IMG/VR virus record: IMGVR_UViG_3300032116_010476
Location: 1 to 64,000 of that record
From: a virus
Strand: one strand, 5' to 3'
Length of the DNA stretch: 64,000 bases
Shown here: positions 17,695 to 26,545 of the stretch, in pieces
Position numbering within the stretch: the first letter of the stretch is position 1
Layout of the letters: the number at the start of each line of letters is the position of its first letter
The notes under the pieces: generated by a model
What the model saw: only the letters and a program-made list of their open reading frames with translations
What the model was told of the DNA's origin: nothing
The model's database searches: none
Program-made: the position numbers and the translations under genes

Positions 17695-18415
17695 CATCAA
17701 TCGTGAACAACGTGGTGACGGTAGACCTTTTAGAGACTATCTTAAATGGCTTCCAGAAACATTATCTCTTTCATGCAACTATGTTATATACACCGAATCG
17801 GGTGTGGTTCCATACATTCCACAAAAACCTAATATTAAGGTTATTGTGACTTCACCCGATCAAATACCTTTATATAACAAATGTGGGACAATACAGAGTA
17901 TATTGAACAATCCTGAGTATCTACAAAAAATCAAACATCCAAATAGAGTTGAGTGTGTATTGCCAATGTATAACATTATTCAATACTCTAAATTTGAATG
18001 GTTGAAACGTACTATAAAAGAAAATCCATTCAATTCAGAGTATTTCTTTTGGATGGACGCTGGGTGTAGTCGTTTTTTTGAGAATCTTCCAAAATCGTTT
18101 CCAAATCCCGACAAACTTCCACCAAAATTTTTGATTCAAGGTAATTATAATACCAACAGAATTCCCATTGACGATAACTATAAATGGATGTCGGATTGTG
18201 TATTGGTAGGAACTTTCTTTGGTGGCCATCATGAATACGTAACTCAAGTATCAGATCTTACATTGAAATTTTTACAAGAAGAAATGTTAGATCAAAACAT
18301 GATTAATAACGAACAAATTGCATTAGCTTATATTTGTAAGCGTAATCCGTCATTGTTTAATGTATATATACAGTTGAACGGACAACATTTACCCGTACTA
18401 AAAATACTTGTATGA
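17666..18415 (+). CDS. HtrL/YibB-like glycosyltransferase
   Basis: 249 aa. The opening TTIVTALYNINREQRGDGR with RPFRDYLKW, and the central FFWMDAGCSRFF, are characteristic of the HtrL/YibB family. That family is linked to lipopolysaccharide or capsule sugar transfer in enteric bacteria and nematodes. The DAG triad probably replaces DxD. It overlaps its upstream neighbour by 28 nt and the downstream methyltransferase by ATGA. Confidence 0.8.
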   Translation: MTTIVTALYNINREQRGDGRPFRDYLKWLPETLSLSCNYVIYTESGVVPYIPQKPNIKVIVTSPDQIPLYNKCGTIQSILNNPEYLQKIKHPNRVECVLPMYNIIQYSKFEWLKRTIKENPFNSEYFFWMDAGCSRFFENLPKSFPNPDKLPPKFLIQGNYNTNRIPIDDNYKWMSDCVLVGTFFGGHHEYVTQVSDLTLKFLQEEMLDQNMINNEQIALAYICKRNPSLFNVYIQLNGQHLPVLKILV

Positions 18416-19035
18416 ACGAATCATTTTTTGCAGAACATAAAGAAGACCAATTTCTTAGATCAAAATACTTTCCAGATTATGGTTACAAAGGTACATTGGT
18501 TGAAGTCGGCGGTGCAACTCCAGAGTTTATATCTGTATCTCGTCACTTTACATTAAACGGATGGAGAACTGTTATTGTAGAACCAAATCCGACATTTGCT
18601 AAACAACACCGTGATATTGGAAATGAAATATATGAATATGCCGCGTCTGAGACTGACGAAGATGATGTAGATTTTACAATAGTTCATATCACAGGTGGCA
18701 GTGTTACCGATCATGCCTTTTCTTCTTTAAAGATCAAAGAATCATATCAGTCAATATCAAAAGGTTGGGTAAATAAATTAAACAAAACCCAAATTAAAGT
18801 TAAACAACGTCGTTTGGATACAATAATTAAAGAAGCGAATATCGAACAAATCGATATTCTTTCAGTTGATACTGAAGGTTGGGAGTTAGAAGTCATGAAC
18901 GGACTTAGTTTACTCAAACCCAAAGTTATCATGTTGGAAAACATTTTTAATGAAGACTCTTATCGTGAATATATGGCCCTAAAAGGTTATATGTTTGACG
19001 CTAGAATTAAAGATAACGACGTTTATATATCATGA
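18412..19035 (+). CDS. FkbM family methyltransferase
   Basis: 207 aa. TLVEVGGATPEFISVSRHF is the SAM loop, RTVIVEPNP the ribose acid strand, VKQRRLDTIIKEANIEQIDILSVDTEGWE the signature FkbM segment (L-D-x5-VDxEG), and LKPKVIMLEN the following strand. It is expected to O-methylate a sugar hydroxyl. It overlaps both neighbours by ATGA. Distinct from the enzyme at 15411, which lacks the EGxE ending. Confidence 0.88.
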   Translation: MNESFFAEHKEDQFLRSKYFPDYGYKGTLVEVGGATPEFISVSRHFTLNGWRTVIVEPNPTFAKQHRDIGNEIYEYAASETDEDDVDFTIVHITGGSVTDHAFSSLKIKESYQSISKGWVNKLNKTQIKVKQRRLDTIIKEANIEQIDILSVDTEGWELEVMNGLSLLKPKVIMLENIFNEDSYREYMALKGYMFDARIKDNDVYIS

Positions 19036-19979
19036 AAATTTCAATTATTGGACCGGGAATTATGCCCATTCCTCCAAAAGGATGGGGTGCTGTAGAATCT
19101 CTCATATGGGATTATAATATCGAATTGACTAAATTGGGTCACGAAGTACAAATTGTTAATACTCAGGACCGTCGAGAGATTGTCAATCAAGTTAACCAAT
19201 ACAACCCTGACTTCGTACATCTTCAATATGACGATTTGTACGACGTGTTACCGTATATTAATTGTAAACACAAGGCTGCAACTACTCACTATGGTTATTT
19301 AGAACAACCACATCGTTATGGTGGTTACGTTAGAATCTTTGAAGCGTTTGTTCGTGGAGATTTCAACATCGTTTGTTTATCAGAAGGCATCAAGAACGTA
19401 TATAAACACTATGGTGTAAACGATAATAGACTATACGTTGTATGTAATGGCGCTAGACAAGACCTGTTTAAATATACATCGACACCTTCTAAACCCGGAA
19501 AGAGCGTGTATCTAGCTAAGATCACCGATAGAAAACGTCAATGGTTGTATCAAAACATCAACGGCATTGATTTTGTTGGAAATAAAGACGACAATCGTTT
19601 TGATTTTTCACGTACAAACTATATTGGTGAGTGGGATAAACCAACACTATATGAAAATCTAACCAATTATGCCAATTTGGTCTTGTTAAGCGATGGAGAA
19701 GCAGATCCTCTTGTTACCAAAGAAGCGTTGATGGCAGGACTTGGAGTGGTTATTTCAGAATGTTCTGTCGCTAATTTGGATTTGACAAAACCATATATCA
19801 GCGTAGTCTCTGAAAATAAGATCTATGATTTGAATTATATTCGTGGTGTTATTGAAACAAATAGACAGCAATCTTTGTTACACCGTGAAGAAATTCGTCA
19901 GTATGGAATTACGAATTTTGCATGGGAAAATGTCGTAAAACATTATCTTAATGTGGTGAATCAAATTGTTTCAAAATAA
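19032..19979 (+). CDS. glycosyltransferase, GT4 family
   Basis: 315 aa. KISIIGPGIMPIPPKGWGAVE is the classic GT4 N-terminal loop. NIVCLSEGIKNVYKHYGV and YVVCNGARQDLF mark the hinge, and LSDGEADPLVTKEALMAGLGVVISE carries the donor-site acids (ExDPLVTKEALM). It lies 3 bp before the mutase gene and could use the UDP-galactofuranose made there; that pairing is inferred. Confidence 0.85.
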   Translation: MKISIIGPGIMPIPPKGWGAVESLIWDYNIELTKLGHEVQIVNTQDRREIVNQVNQYNPDFVHLQYDDLYDVLPYINCKHKAATTHYGYLEQPHRYGGYVRIFEAFVRGDFNIVCLSEGIKNVYKHYGVNDNRLYVVCNGARQDLFKYTSTPSKPGKSVYLAKITDRKRQWLYQNINGIDFVGNKDDNRFDFSRTNYIGEWDKPTLYENLTNYANLVLLSDGEADPLVTKEALMAGLGVVISECSVANLDLTKPYISVVSENKIYDLNYIRGVIETNRQQSLLHREEIRQYGITNFAWENVVKHYLNVVNQIVSK

Positions 19980-19982
19980 GTT

Positions 19983-21068
19983 ATGTACGATTATCTGATT
20001 GTAGGAAGCGGTTTGTTTGGATCAGTATGTGCGCATGAACTAACCAAAAAAGGCAACAAATGTTTGGTTATTGATAAACGCAACCATATTGGAGGCAACT
20101 GTTATACCGAAAACAAAGACGGTATCAATGTTCATGTTTACGGACCTCACATCTTTCATACATCCAACAAAGAAATTTGGGATTACGTAAACCAGTTTGC
20201 TAAGTTTAATAACTTTATCAACCGTCCAAAGGTATTTTATAAGAACTCACTATACTCTTTTCCGATTAATCTGTTTACATTACATCAAATTTATGGCGTA
20301 ACTACACCAGAAGAAGCAAAAAAGAAACTAGAAGAAGTTCGGGTCAAAAACGACAACCCTAAAAACTTGGAAGAGTGGATCGTATCCCAAGTTGGAGTAG
20401 ACATTTATATGATGTTTATAAAAGGGTATACAACCAAACAGTGGGGAAGACATCCAATTGATTTACCAGCATCCATTATCAAACGATTGCCGATACGTTT
20501 TAACCACGATGATAATTACTTTAACGACACGTATCAAGGTATTCCTATTGGAGGATACACTCAGATATTTGAAAAGTTATTGAATGGAATTGAAGTACGA
20601 TTAAATGAAGATTATTTGCAAAACAAAGAGTCGTTTAATAGTATAGCAAAAAAAGTAATTTATACCGGTCCAATTGACGCTTATTATAACTACAGATTCG
20701 GTCAATTAAATTACAGAAGTCTTAAATTTGAAACCGAGCGAGTTGAGGTTCCAGATTATCAAGGTAATGCGGTTGTTAATTATACCGAATTACATCATCC
20801 AGAAACCCGTATAGTTGAACATAAACATTTTGATCCTGTCAATACAGACTTCACCTATATTACCCGTGAATATCCAAGAGAGTACGGAGAGGGTCTTGAA
20901 CCGTATTATCCCGTCAATGATAAAGTTAATACGCCTGTATATGAAAAGTATAAAGCGTTGACCGAAAATGAAATCAATGTTATATTTGGAGGTAGATTGG
21001 CAGAATACCGATACTATGACATGCATCAAGTAATTGGATCTGCACTACATACCTGTAAAAAACTATGA
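19983..21068 (+). CDS. glf: UDP-galactopyranose mutase
   Basis: 361 aa, full length. The FAD-binding start is YLIVGSGLFGSVCAHEL, with NHIGGNCYTE and VYGPHIFHTSN (substrate His) behind it. YTTKQWGRHP and the tail LAEYRYYDMHQVIGSAL are standard Glf segments. The enzyme converts UDP-Galp to UDP-Galf, the donor for galactofuranose. It is a soluble flavoprotein and needs reduced FAD. Its presence shows the phage prepares a specific donor, so at least one neighbouring transferase probably adds Galf. Confidence 0.95.
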   Translation: MYDYLIVGSGLFGSVCAHELTKKGNKCLVIDKRNHIGGNCYTENKDGINVHVYGPHIFHTSNKEIWDYVNQFAKFNNFINRPKVFYKNSLYSFPINLFTLHQIYGVTTPEEAKKKLEEVRVKNDNPKNLEEWIVSQVGVDIYMMFIKGYTTKQWGRHPIDLPASIIKRLPIRFNHDDNYFNDTYQGIPIGGYTQIFEKLLNGIEVRLNEDYLQNKESFNSIAKKVIYTGPIDAYYNYRFGQLNYRSLKFETERVEVPDYQGNAVVNYTELHHPETRIVEHKHFDPVNTDFTYITREYPREYGEGLEPYYPVNDKVNTPVYEKYKALTENEINVIFGGRLAEYRYYDMHQVIGSALHTCKKL

Positions 21069-21970
21069 AAATACAAATTGTTACACATCTTCTACCTCAT
21101 GAGTTAGACGAATTTGAACGTCAGTTGACCGTGCTGAGTCAAGAGATGATTGATTCGTCAGAAATAACCTTGGATGTTACGCTCAATCTGAATACGGTTG
21201 ACTGGAATAAGACCAAGATACCCAAGGATTTTTTTATTGATAAGTTTGAGTCAATGAGTAAATATGTGACTCACACTAGTTGGGCGAGAAACTATATCTT
21301 TGATGTTGATGACCACGGTAGTTGTAGAGGTATCAACGACAAACGTCGTAATAGCGTTCGTAAGTATGGCAAAGATGTAGATGCGTTTCTATATTTGGAT
21401 TCGGATTTGGTATTTCCATCTGGTATTCTAGCGTATTCTATACATTGTGCAAAACAGGTTAAGAATCAATACTACATTATTACACCTCAAATCACCAAGA
21501 TTTGGGATCAAACGTGGGATCACTTGGTGAATCATCAGTTTATCAACAACAAATATGGAAGTGAACGAAACATCAATCCGTATTTTGAAGTAAACCGCAA
21601 GTCATATAGTGAAGATGTAAATCTTATCAAGTGTGATCCAACCAAGTTTGGAGGTGGGTGGTTCAATCTAATTAGTTCCAATCTACTTACGTTTACCGAT
21701 ATACCAGACGTTCTTGGTCCCTACGGTGTGGATGATACCTATGTCATGTTTGCAGCACAAATAATGAAACTCAATAAAGTAGATTTTCAACAATATTTAA
21801 TGGAAAACATCATTGTGGCAGAAAACTATTTATTGAGACACAATCCATACAAGGAATACATCACTTATTTTGAAGATAGAAATAACTTTAAAAGCAAAGC
21901 CGAATCAGAACTAGGAAACTGCTTGAGAGAGTTTGTTAACAAGAATAACTACGCATTTAAATCATTATGA
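21065..21970 (+). CDS. GT-A type glycosyltransferase-like protein
   Basis: 301 aa. IQIVTHLLPHELDEFERQL begins like a GT-A enzyme and VDAFLYLDSDLVFPSGIL carries a DSD motif. GGGWFNLISSNLL and GPYGVDDTYVMFA resemble the acceptor and catalytic side (DD-x-Y). It overlaps Glf by ATGA, so Galf transfer is a candidate activity. Family not fixed. Confidence 0.65.
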   Translation: MKIQIVTHLLPHELDEFERQLTVLSQEMIDSSEITLDVTLNLNTVDWNKTKIPKDFFIDKFESMSKYVTHTSWARNYIFDVDDHGSCRGINDKRRNSVRKYGKDVDAFLYLDSDLVFPSGILAYSIHCAKQVKNQYYIITPQITKIWDQTWDHLVNHQFINNKYGSERNINPYFEVNRKSYSEDVNLIKCDPTKFGGGWFNLISSNLLTFTDIPDVLGPYGVDDTYVMFAAQIMKLNKVDFQQYLMENIIVAENYLLRHNPYKEYITYFEDRNNFKSKAESELGNCLREFVNKNNYAFKSL

Positions 21971-22311
21971 TCGACATACTAAATACAATATTTATCGGAG
22001 TTACGTTTTTGGTTGTGTGGTTTCATACAGAAGCGTTTGTTGAATACTGCAACCTATTTAATTTGAAACGTCTGTTTAAAATTGGTGAATTTGAAAAAGC
22101 ACAAGAAAGTGATTTCAGTTTGGAATATTTGTCGTGGCTAAAACAAACATATCCAAACTTTTTTACCAAACTTGTTAATTGTCCATGGTGTATTGGATTC
22201 TGGTTTACTCTACTATCTTCATGGATTTTCTCCACATTTTACATATTTCCGGTAATTTATGTGTTTACACTTGTTATATATTTACTGATCGTAAATAAGT
22301 TTTTTAGATAA
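21967..22311 (+). CDS. small membrane protein with CPWCIGFW motif
   Basis: 114 aa with an N-terminal hydrophobic helix (residues 4-20) and two more helices in the last 45 residues, joined by a Cys-pair loop NCPWCIGFW. The pattern recalls DUF1360-type membrane proteins, known in bacteria and phages, of unknown function. It is translationally coupled to the last transferase and could anchor or export the product, but this is speculative. Confidence 0.6.
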   Translation: MIDILNTIFIGVTFLVVWFHTEAFVEYCNLFNLKRLFKIGEFEKAQESDFSLEYLSWLKQTYPNFFTKLVNCPWCIGFWFTLLSSWIFSTFYIFPVIYVFTLVIYLLIVNKFFR

Positions 22312-22312
22312 T

Positions 22313-22606
22313 ATGATCCTCGTCCAAAACTTCACAGAATTTTATAACATACTAAAGACGCACAATAACATACCCAATTCAGTCTCTAAGCTGAAAGAGT
22401 ATGTGTTATTGGTAGAACGTTTTAAAAATACTTGCAGTTGTAGAGGAACTGAAAAACAACGTGTAAAAAATGATTGTGAAATGCAATACAGATCGTTGGT
22501 TTTAACTGAAGTAAGTAATAATATAAACTTATTCAAAAACTCCTTGGGTGATGGTCATATTAAATTTATTCAAAATAATGCCATCATCCAAGAGTTTAAT
22601 GTTTAA
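22313..22606 (+). CDS. hypothetical protein, 97 aa
   Basis: The product has a helical N-terminus, a central CSCR motif followed by basic residues, and no recognised domain. It is the last gene of the plus-strand run. Its TAA (22604-22606) directly abuts the stop of the convergent RmlB gene with no spacer and no hairpin, so transcripts from both sides must run into each other's coding region. Confidence 0.65.
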   Translation: MILVQNFTEFYNILKTHNNIPNSVSKLKEYVLLVERFKNTCSCRGTEKQRVKNDCEMQYRSLVLTEVSNNINLFKNSLGDGHIKFIQNNAIIQEFNV

Positions 22607-23566
22607 TCAGATATAACTTTCAATAGTTGTCTTTAACGCTGTTTTGAAATCAGTCAATTTCATTTTTCCAAACTTTTGTTCATACTCAAAAGTTTCAATA
22701 GCGTATCGTAAATCGTGTCCCTTACGATCAGTGACATAACTTATGTAGTCGTAATCTACCTTGGTATTTGTTACTTCTTCAAACGTTGATTTAATGTATT
22801 CAATCAATTCAAGATTGGTCAATTCGTTGTTACCGCCAATCAAATATTGACTTCCTACATCACCATTTTCAAGTACATCCCAAATACAGTTAACGTGATC
22901 TTTTACATAGATCCAATCACGTACATTCTGACCAGTACCATATACCGGAATTTGTTCTCGGTTTTTTAACTTACGAATACAGGTCGGAATCAATTTCTCA
23001 GCGTTTTGTCGAGGTCCAAAATTGTTGCTACAATTGGTAATAATAGTTGGTAGTTTATATGTTTTGTTGTAACTACGTACCAACAAATCACTTGCAGCCT
23101 TTGTGGCAGAATAAGGACTATTTGGACGATATGGACTTTCAACCGTGAAGGATGACTCCTTGGCACCCAAAGACCCATAAACTTCGTCAGTTGAAATATG
23201 AATAAACTTTTCAAGTTTACCATAGTCATATATGGCTTTAATCAAATTGTATGTTCCAAGAACATTTGTTGTTACAAATGGATCAGGAGCATAAATTGAA
23301 TTATCAACATGAGTTTCCGCAGCAAAATTAATTACATGAGTAATCTCAAACTTATTTAGTGTCTGCCACAAAATAACTCCATCATTAATATCTGCAACAT
23401 AATGTTTATATCGTTGGTCTACATTGAACTTCAAATCCCTATTGGCTGCATATGTTAGTTTGTCAACGTTAATAATGCAACCAATATCGGGATCATTCAA
23501 TAACTTTTCTACAAAGTGTGATCCAATAAAACCACACCCACCTGTAACTAAAATATTTTTCTTCAT
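22607..23566 (-). CDS. rfbB: dTDP-glucose 4,6-dehydratase
   Basis: 319 aa, typical SDR length. TGGCGFIGSHF binds NAD, STDEVYG carries the active-site Thr/Asp/Glu, and YSATKAASD is the YxxxK pair. NNFGPRQNAEKLIP and RDWIYVKDH are standard RmlB segments. It converts dTDP-glucose to dTDP-4-keto-6-deoxyglucose. It is the last gene of the four-gene minus-strand sugar module and overlaps the methyltransferase gene by 4 nt. Confidence 0.95.
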   Translation of the reverse strand: MKKNILVTGGCGFIGSHFVEKLLNDPDIGCIINVDKLTYAANRDLKFNVDQRYKHYVADINDGVILWQTLNKFEITHVINFAAETHVDNSIYAPDPFVTTNVLGTYNLIKAIYDYGKLEKFIHISTDEVYGSLGAKESSFTVESPYRPNSPYSATKAASDLLVRSYNKTYKLPTIITNCSNNFGPRQNAEKLIPTCIRKLKNREQIPVYGTGQNVRDWIYVKDHVNCIWDVLENGDVGSQYLIGGNNELTNLELIEYIKSTFEEVTNTKVDYDYISYVTDRKGHDLRYAIETFEYEQKFGKMKLTDFKTALKTTIESYI

Positions 23567-24825
23567 ACAATTTCAAATACTGGACATGGAACTATAAAAT
23601 GACCACCCGTCATTAGATATGTTGACTCACGTCTCTTAAATTCATCAATAAAATGCCAAGGCAATACCAAAAGATAATCCGGATTAGCCTTTCTCATATC
23701 TTGTTCGGAATAAATTGTAATGTCAGTTCCAACTGTCTTTAATCCAAACTTATATGGACTACGTTCTGCCGCACCATCAATCAACGTTTTATCCAATCCA
23801 AAATATTGAAGAAGAGTGTTTCCTTTGGTTGACGCTCCGTATACCCAAATACTCTTACCCTTTTCCTTTTCTTGTTTGATGAAATTATAAGTCTTTTCCT
23901 TTAACTCTTGAAGTTTCCTATAAAAGTCCATGTAAAACTCAATGGTATTTGCACCGATCTTGTTTTCATATTCTAAAGTGGAATTTACACGATAACGTGC
24001 AACATCACGATAAGGAGCAGTAGCATATGATGTAACTTTAGCAATATTCTTCTGCAAATAAACTCTGAACGATCCTCCATTGACATCGTTCAACTCACAA
24101 TCAACAATCTTAAAATTAGCCTTTTCGGCAACATACTTGAAAGAGTGTAAAGAATAATACATCAAGTGTTCGTGACAGATATTATCAAACGCCATCTGTT
24201 GAATCATCAATGGAGTGTAACTCATTTGTACTACGAACAATCCTTCATCGTGTAATACTTCATGAACCTCGTTTAAAAAGGAAACTGGATCTGGTAGATC
24301 ATAAAACATTGCGATACAAGTGATTACATCACACTTACGTCCTTTGAATAAACTTCTATCAAACGCTGATTTTGAAAAATAATCCTGTACTACTTGATCT
24401 GCGAACTTAACACTCTCTTTGGTATAAGAGTCATCGGCAGGATCAATCCCTAACCTTGAATATGGTGTCGGCACATAACTCAATAGTGTTCCATCATTAC
24501 ACGCAATGTCCAACCATAGAGGATTGTCAGACTTTGGGCTGTGAACCATCATACAGCTGTCAACCACATTCTTGAGTTGATTACGCATAGTTTGATTTGT
24601 ACCTGAACGATACCAATATTGACCATACATTTTGTTTGGATCAGCGCCCTGTTCCAACTGAACCAACTTTGATGTAGGTGAATACATCAACTTCATTTCA
24701 GACTTGAAATCATCTGATGGTTGATCCTTAACAAAGTTTGAAATGAATAAATTTCCCAATGTAAACAATGGAACAAGTTGATCATTTGATACTCGACAAT
24801 TTGTAACTTTTTCTGTATATTTCAT
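23563..24825 (-). CDS. sugar C-methyltransferase-like (TylCIII/NovU type)
   Basis: 420 aa, the usual length of the class I sugar C-methyltransferases that methylate dTDP-4-keto-deoxysugars. WLDIACNDGTLLSYV is the SAM loop (family form GSNDGTLL), HEHLMYYSLHSF the catalytic His region, and SIWVYGASTKGNTLLQYFGL the C-terminal domain hallmark. The N-terminal zinc-binding domain is present in outline, but only one Cys (NCRVSND) remains: where C-x2-C is expected the chain reads YSPTSKLVQL. The zinc site therefore looks lost. With RmlA and RmlB it could make a branched 6-deoxysugar. Confidence 0.85.
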   Translation of the reverse strand: MKYTEKVTNCRVSNDQLVPLFTLGNLFISNFVKDQPSDDFKSEMKLMYSPTSKLVQLEQGADPNKMYGQYWYRSGTNQTMRNQLKNVVDSCMMVHSPKSDNPLWLDIACNDGTLLSYVPTPYSRLGIDPADDSYTKESVKFADQVVQDYFSKSAFDRSLFKGRKCDVITCIAMFYDLPDPVSFLNEVHEVLHDEGLFVVQMSYTPLMIQQMAFDNICHEHLMYYSLHSFKYVAEKANFKIVDCELNDVNGGSFRVYLQKNIAKVTSYATAPYRDVARYRVNSTLEYENKIGANTIEFYMDFYRKLQELKEKTYNFIKQEKEKGKSIWVYGASTKGNTLLQYFGLDKTLIDGAAERSPYKFGLKTVGTDITIYSEQDMRKANPDYLLVLPWHFIDEFKRRESTYLMTGGHFIVPCPVFEIV

Positions 24826-24826
24826 A

Positions 24827-25690
24827 TTATTTCCAATTTTCTAAACAATAGTTCAAGGCTTCATCGACCGTTCTCATAGTAATACCAGTTGACAGTAGTT
24901 TTTCATTGCTCATAACACAGTTTGACCGTGGAGTCTTTGCAGCAATCTTATAAAAATCTTCTTCATTATCAAAAAACTCAAAGACTTTATCCTTGGCAAT
25001 AGTCTTTTGCATCTTTTCAATTACTTGTTTTGTAGTAACAAATCCAGTATTAGTCACATTGTATGTGCCATATGGAATATTCTTTTTTAACGACTGAACG
25101 CACGCATTGACAAAATCATACTTGTTGGATATCGAATTCTCGGCATCCAACAACTTCTTATAATTCAACATCTTAGACAGATAGTTTCTCGGATTGTTAT
25201 TTTCCTCAAACGGTATACGTAATCTCCAAATATAATGATTTCCCCAGTTCTGTCTAATAACATCTTCAGCCATAGCTTTAGTACCACTATAAAAGCTACA
25301 GTTATTGTGTTCAAAACTAAAGTTAGGACGATCTTTTTCTGTAAATGGTTTTCCGTCTGACCTACGTCCTGTGTAAATACACCCAGACGATACATGTCCC
25401 AGTGTAATTCCATGATTACGACAAAACAACGACAACATTTCTGGTACGACTACGTTGCCATAAATCGTATTGTGTTTGTCTGTCTCACATGCATCTACAT
25501 TTGGTTTACCTGTATACCCAGCACAATTAACGATTGCAGTTAATTTTAATGATTTGTGCATCAGTTCCAAATGCGTATATGTCAACTCTTTTGTTGACAC
25601 TCCACACGTTCTAACAGGCACGTTATTTTGAAATAACTGTTTGTTGAACTCTTTACCAATATAACCGGACGCACCTAATAATAAAATCAT
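24827..25690 (-). CDS. RmlD-like NAD(P)-dependent sugar reductase/epimerase
   Basis: 287 aa. LLLGASGYIGKEF binds the cofactor, SSGCIYTGRR is the strand with the active-site Ser/Thr, and FYSGTKAMAED gives YxxxK. The length and the order next to RmlA/RmlB suggest a dTDP-4-keto-6-deoxysugar reductase of the RmlD type. It could also be a related epimerase. RmlC (3,5-epimerase) is not found in the window, so the end product is not necessarily rhamnose. Confidence 0.8.
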   Translation of the reverse strand: MILLLGASGYIGKEFNKQLFQNNVPVRTCGVSTKELTYTHLELMHKSLKLTAIVNCAGYTGKPNVDACETDKHNTIYGNVVVPEMLSLFCRNHGITLGHVSSGCIYTGRRSDGKPFTEKDRPNFSFEHNNCSFYSGTKAMAEDVIRQNWGNHYIWRLRIPFEENNNPRNYLSKMLNYKKLLDAENSISNKYDFVNACVQSLKKNIPYGTYNVTNTGFVTTKQVIEKMQKTIAKDKVFEFFDNEEDFYKIAAKTPRSNCVMSNEKLLSTGITMRTVDEALNYCLENWK

Positions 25691-25705
25691 AACCGGTAAT
25701 ATATA

Positions 25706-26545
25706 TCAAATGATCGATTCCAAATAATTTCTATATTCGGATTTCGGTGTTTTTTCAATTATATTCTTGTATTGATCCAATCGTATAAATCCATTATTCA
25801 AACAATCTTCTTCAATACACGCAATTTTGATACCTTGACGTTCCTGAATAGTTTGTACATAACTACTAGCTTGTGCCAATGTTGTGGGTGTACCAGCGTC
25901 CAACCATACAGATCCTCGTTTCATTAACGTAGCATACAACTCATTTCTTTCAAGATATACCTTGTTAACGTCGGTGATTTCCAATTCCCCTCTAGCCGAA
26001 GGTTTCAACTTCTTGGCTATACCAATCACCGTATTGTCATAAAAATACAACCCCGGAACCGCGTATTTACTCTTAGGCACTTCGGGTTTCTCTTCTATGG
26101 ACTTTACCCTTCCATCATAAGAAAACTCAACCACGCCATAATCCCGTGGGTTTGTGACGGGATACGCAAGTATGTGTGCGGGTGAAAACAAAGTTTCAAT
26201 CGATGTGCCAAAAATAATGTTATCACCCAAGATCAATGATATAGAATCCTTCTTAATGAAATCTTCCGCAATCAAAAATGATTGAGCAATGCCTTTTGGT
26301 TGTGGTTGTACACCATATACAATCTTTAACCCCAACTGTTTTCCATTTCCAAACAACGCTTTATACTCTGTGATCCATTTGGGTGTTGATATGATCATGA
26401 TTTCACGTATCCCTTTGTTAATCAACGTTGACAAGGGATAATAAATCATAGGTTTATCAAATACAGGCAATAACTGTTTGTTACTCGCACATGTAAGTGG
26501 ATACAACCTACTCCCGGTACCTCCAGATAAAATAATACCTTTCAT
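25706..26545 (-). CDS. rfbA: glucose-1-phosphate thymidylyltransferase
   Basis: 279 aa. GIILSGGTGSRLYPLT is the nucleotide-binding loop. YPLSTLINKGIREIMIIS, ILGDNI with the metal Asp, and RGELEITDVN match RmlA. It makes dTDP-glucose from dTTP and glucose-1-phosphate. It is slightly shorter than the bacterial enzymes (about 290), missing only C-terminal residues. Start ATG 26545 overlaps the dNMP kinase stop. Confidence 0.95.
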   Translation of the reverse strand: MKGIILSGGTGSRLYPLTCASNKQLLPVFDKPMIYYPLSTLINKGIREIMIISTPKWITEYKALFGNGKQLGLKIVYGVQPQPKGIAQSFLIAEDFIKKDSISLILGDNIIFGTSIETLFSPAHILAYPVTNPRDYGVVEFSYDGRVKSIEEKPEVPKSKYAVPGLYFYDNTVIGIAKKLKPSARGELEITDVNKVYLERNELYATLMKRGSVWLDAGTPTTLAQASSYVQTIQERQGIKIACIEEDCLNNGFIRLDQYKNIIEKTPKSEYRNYLESII

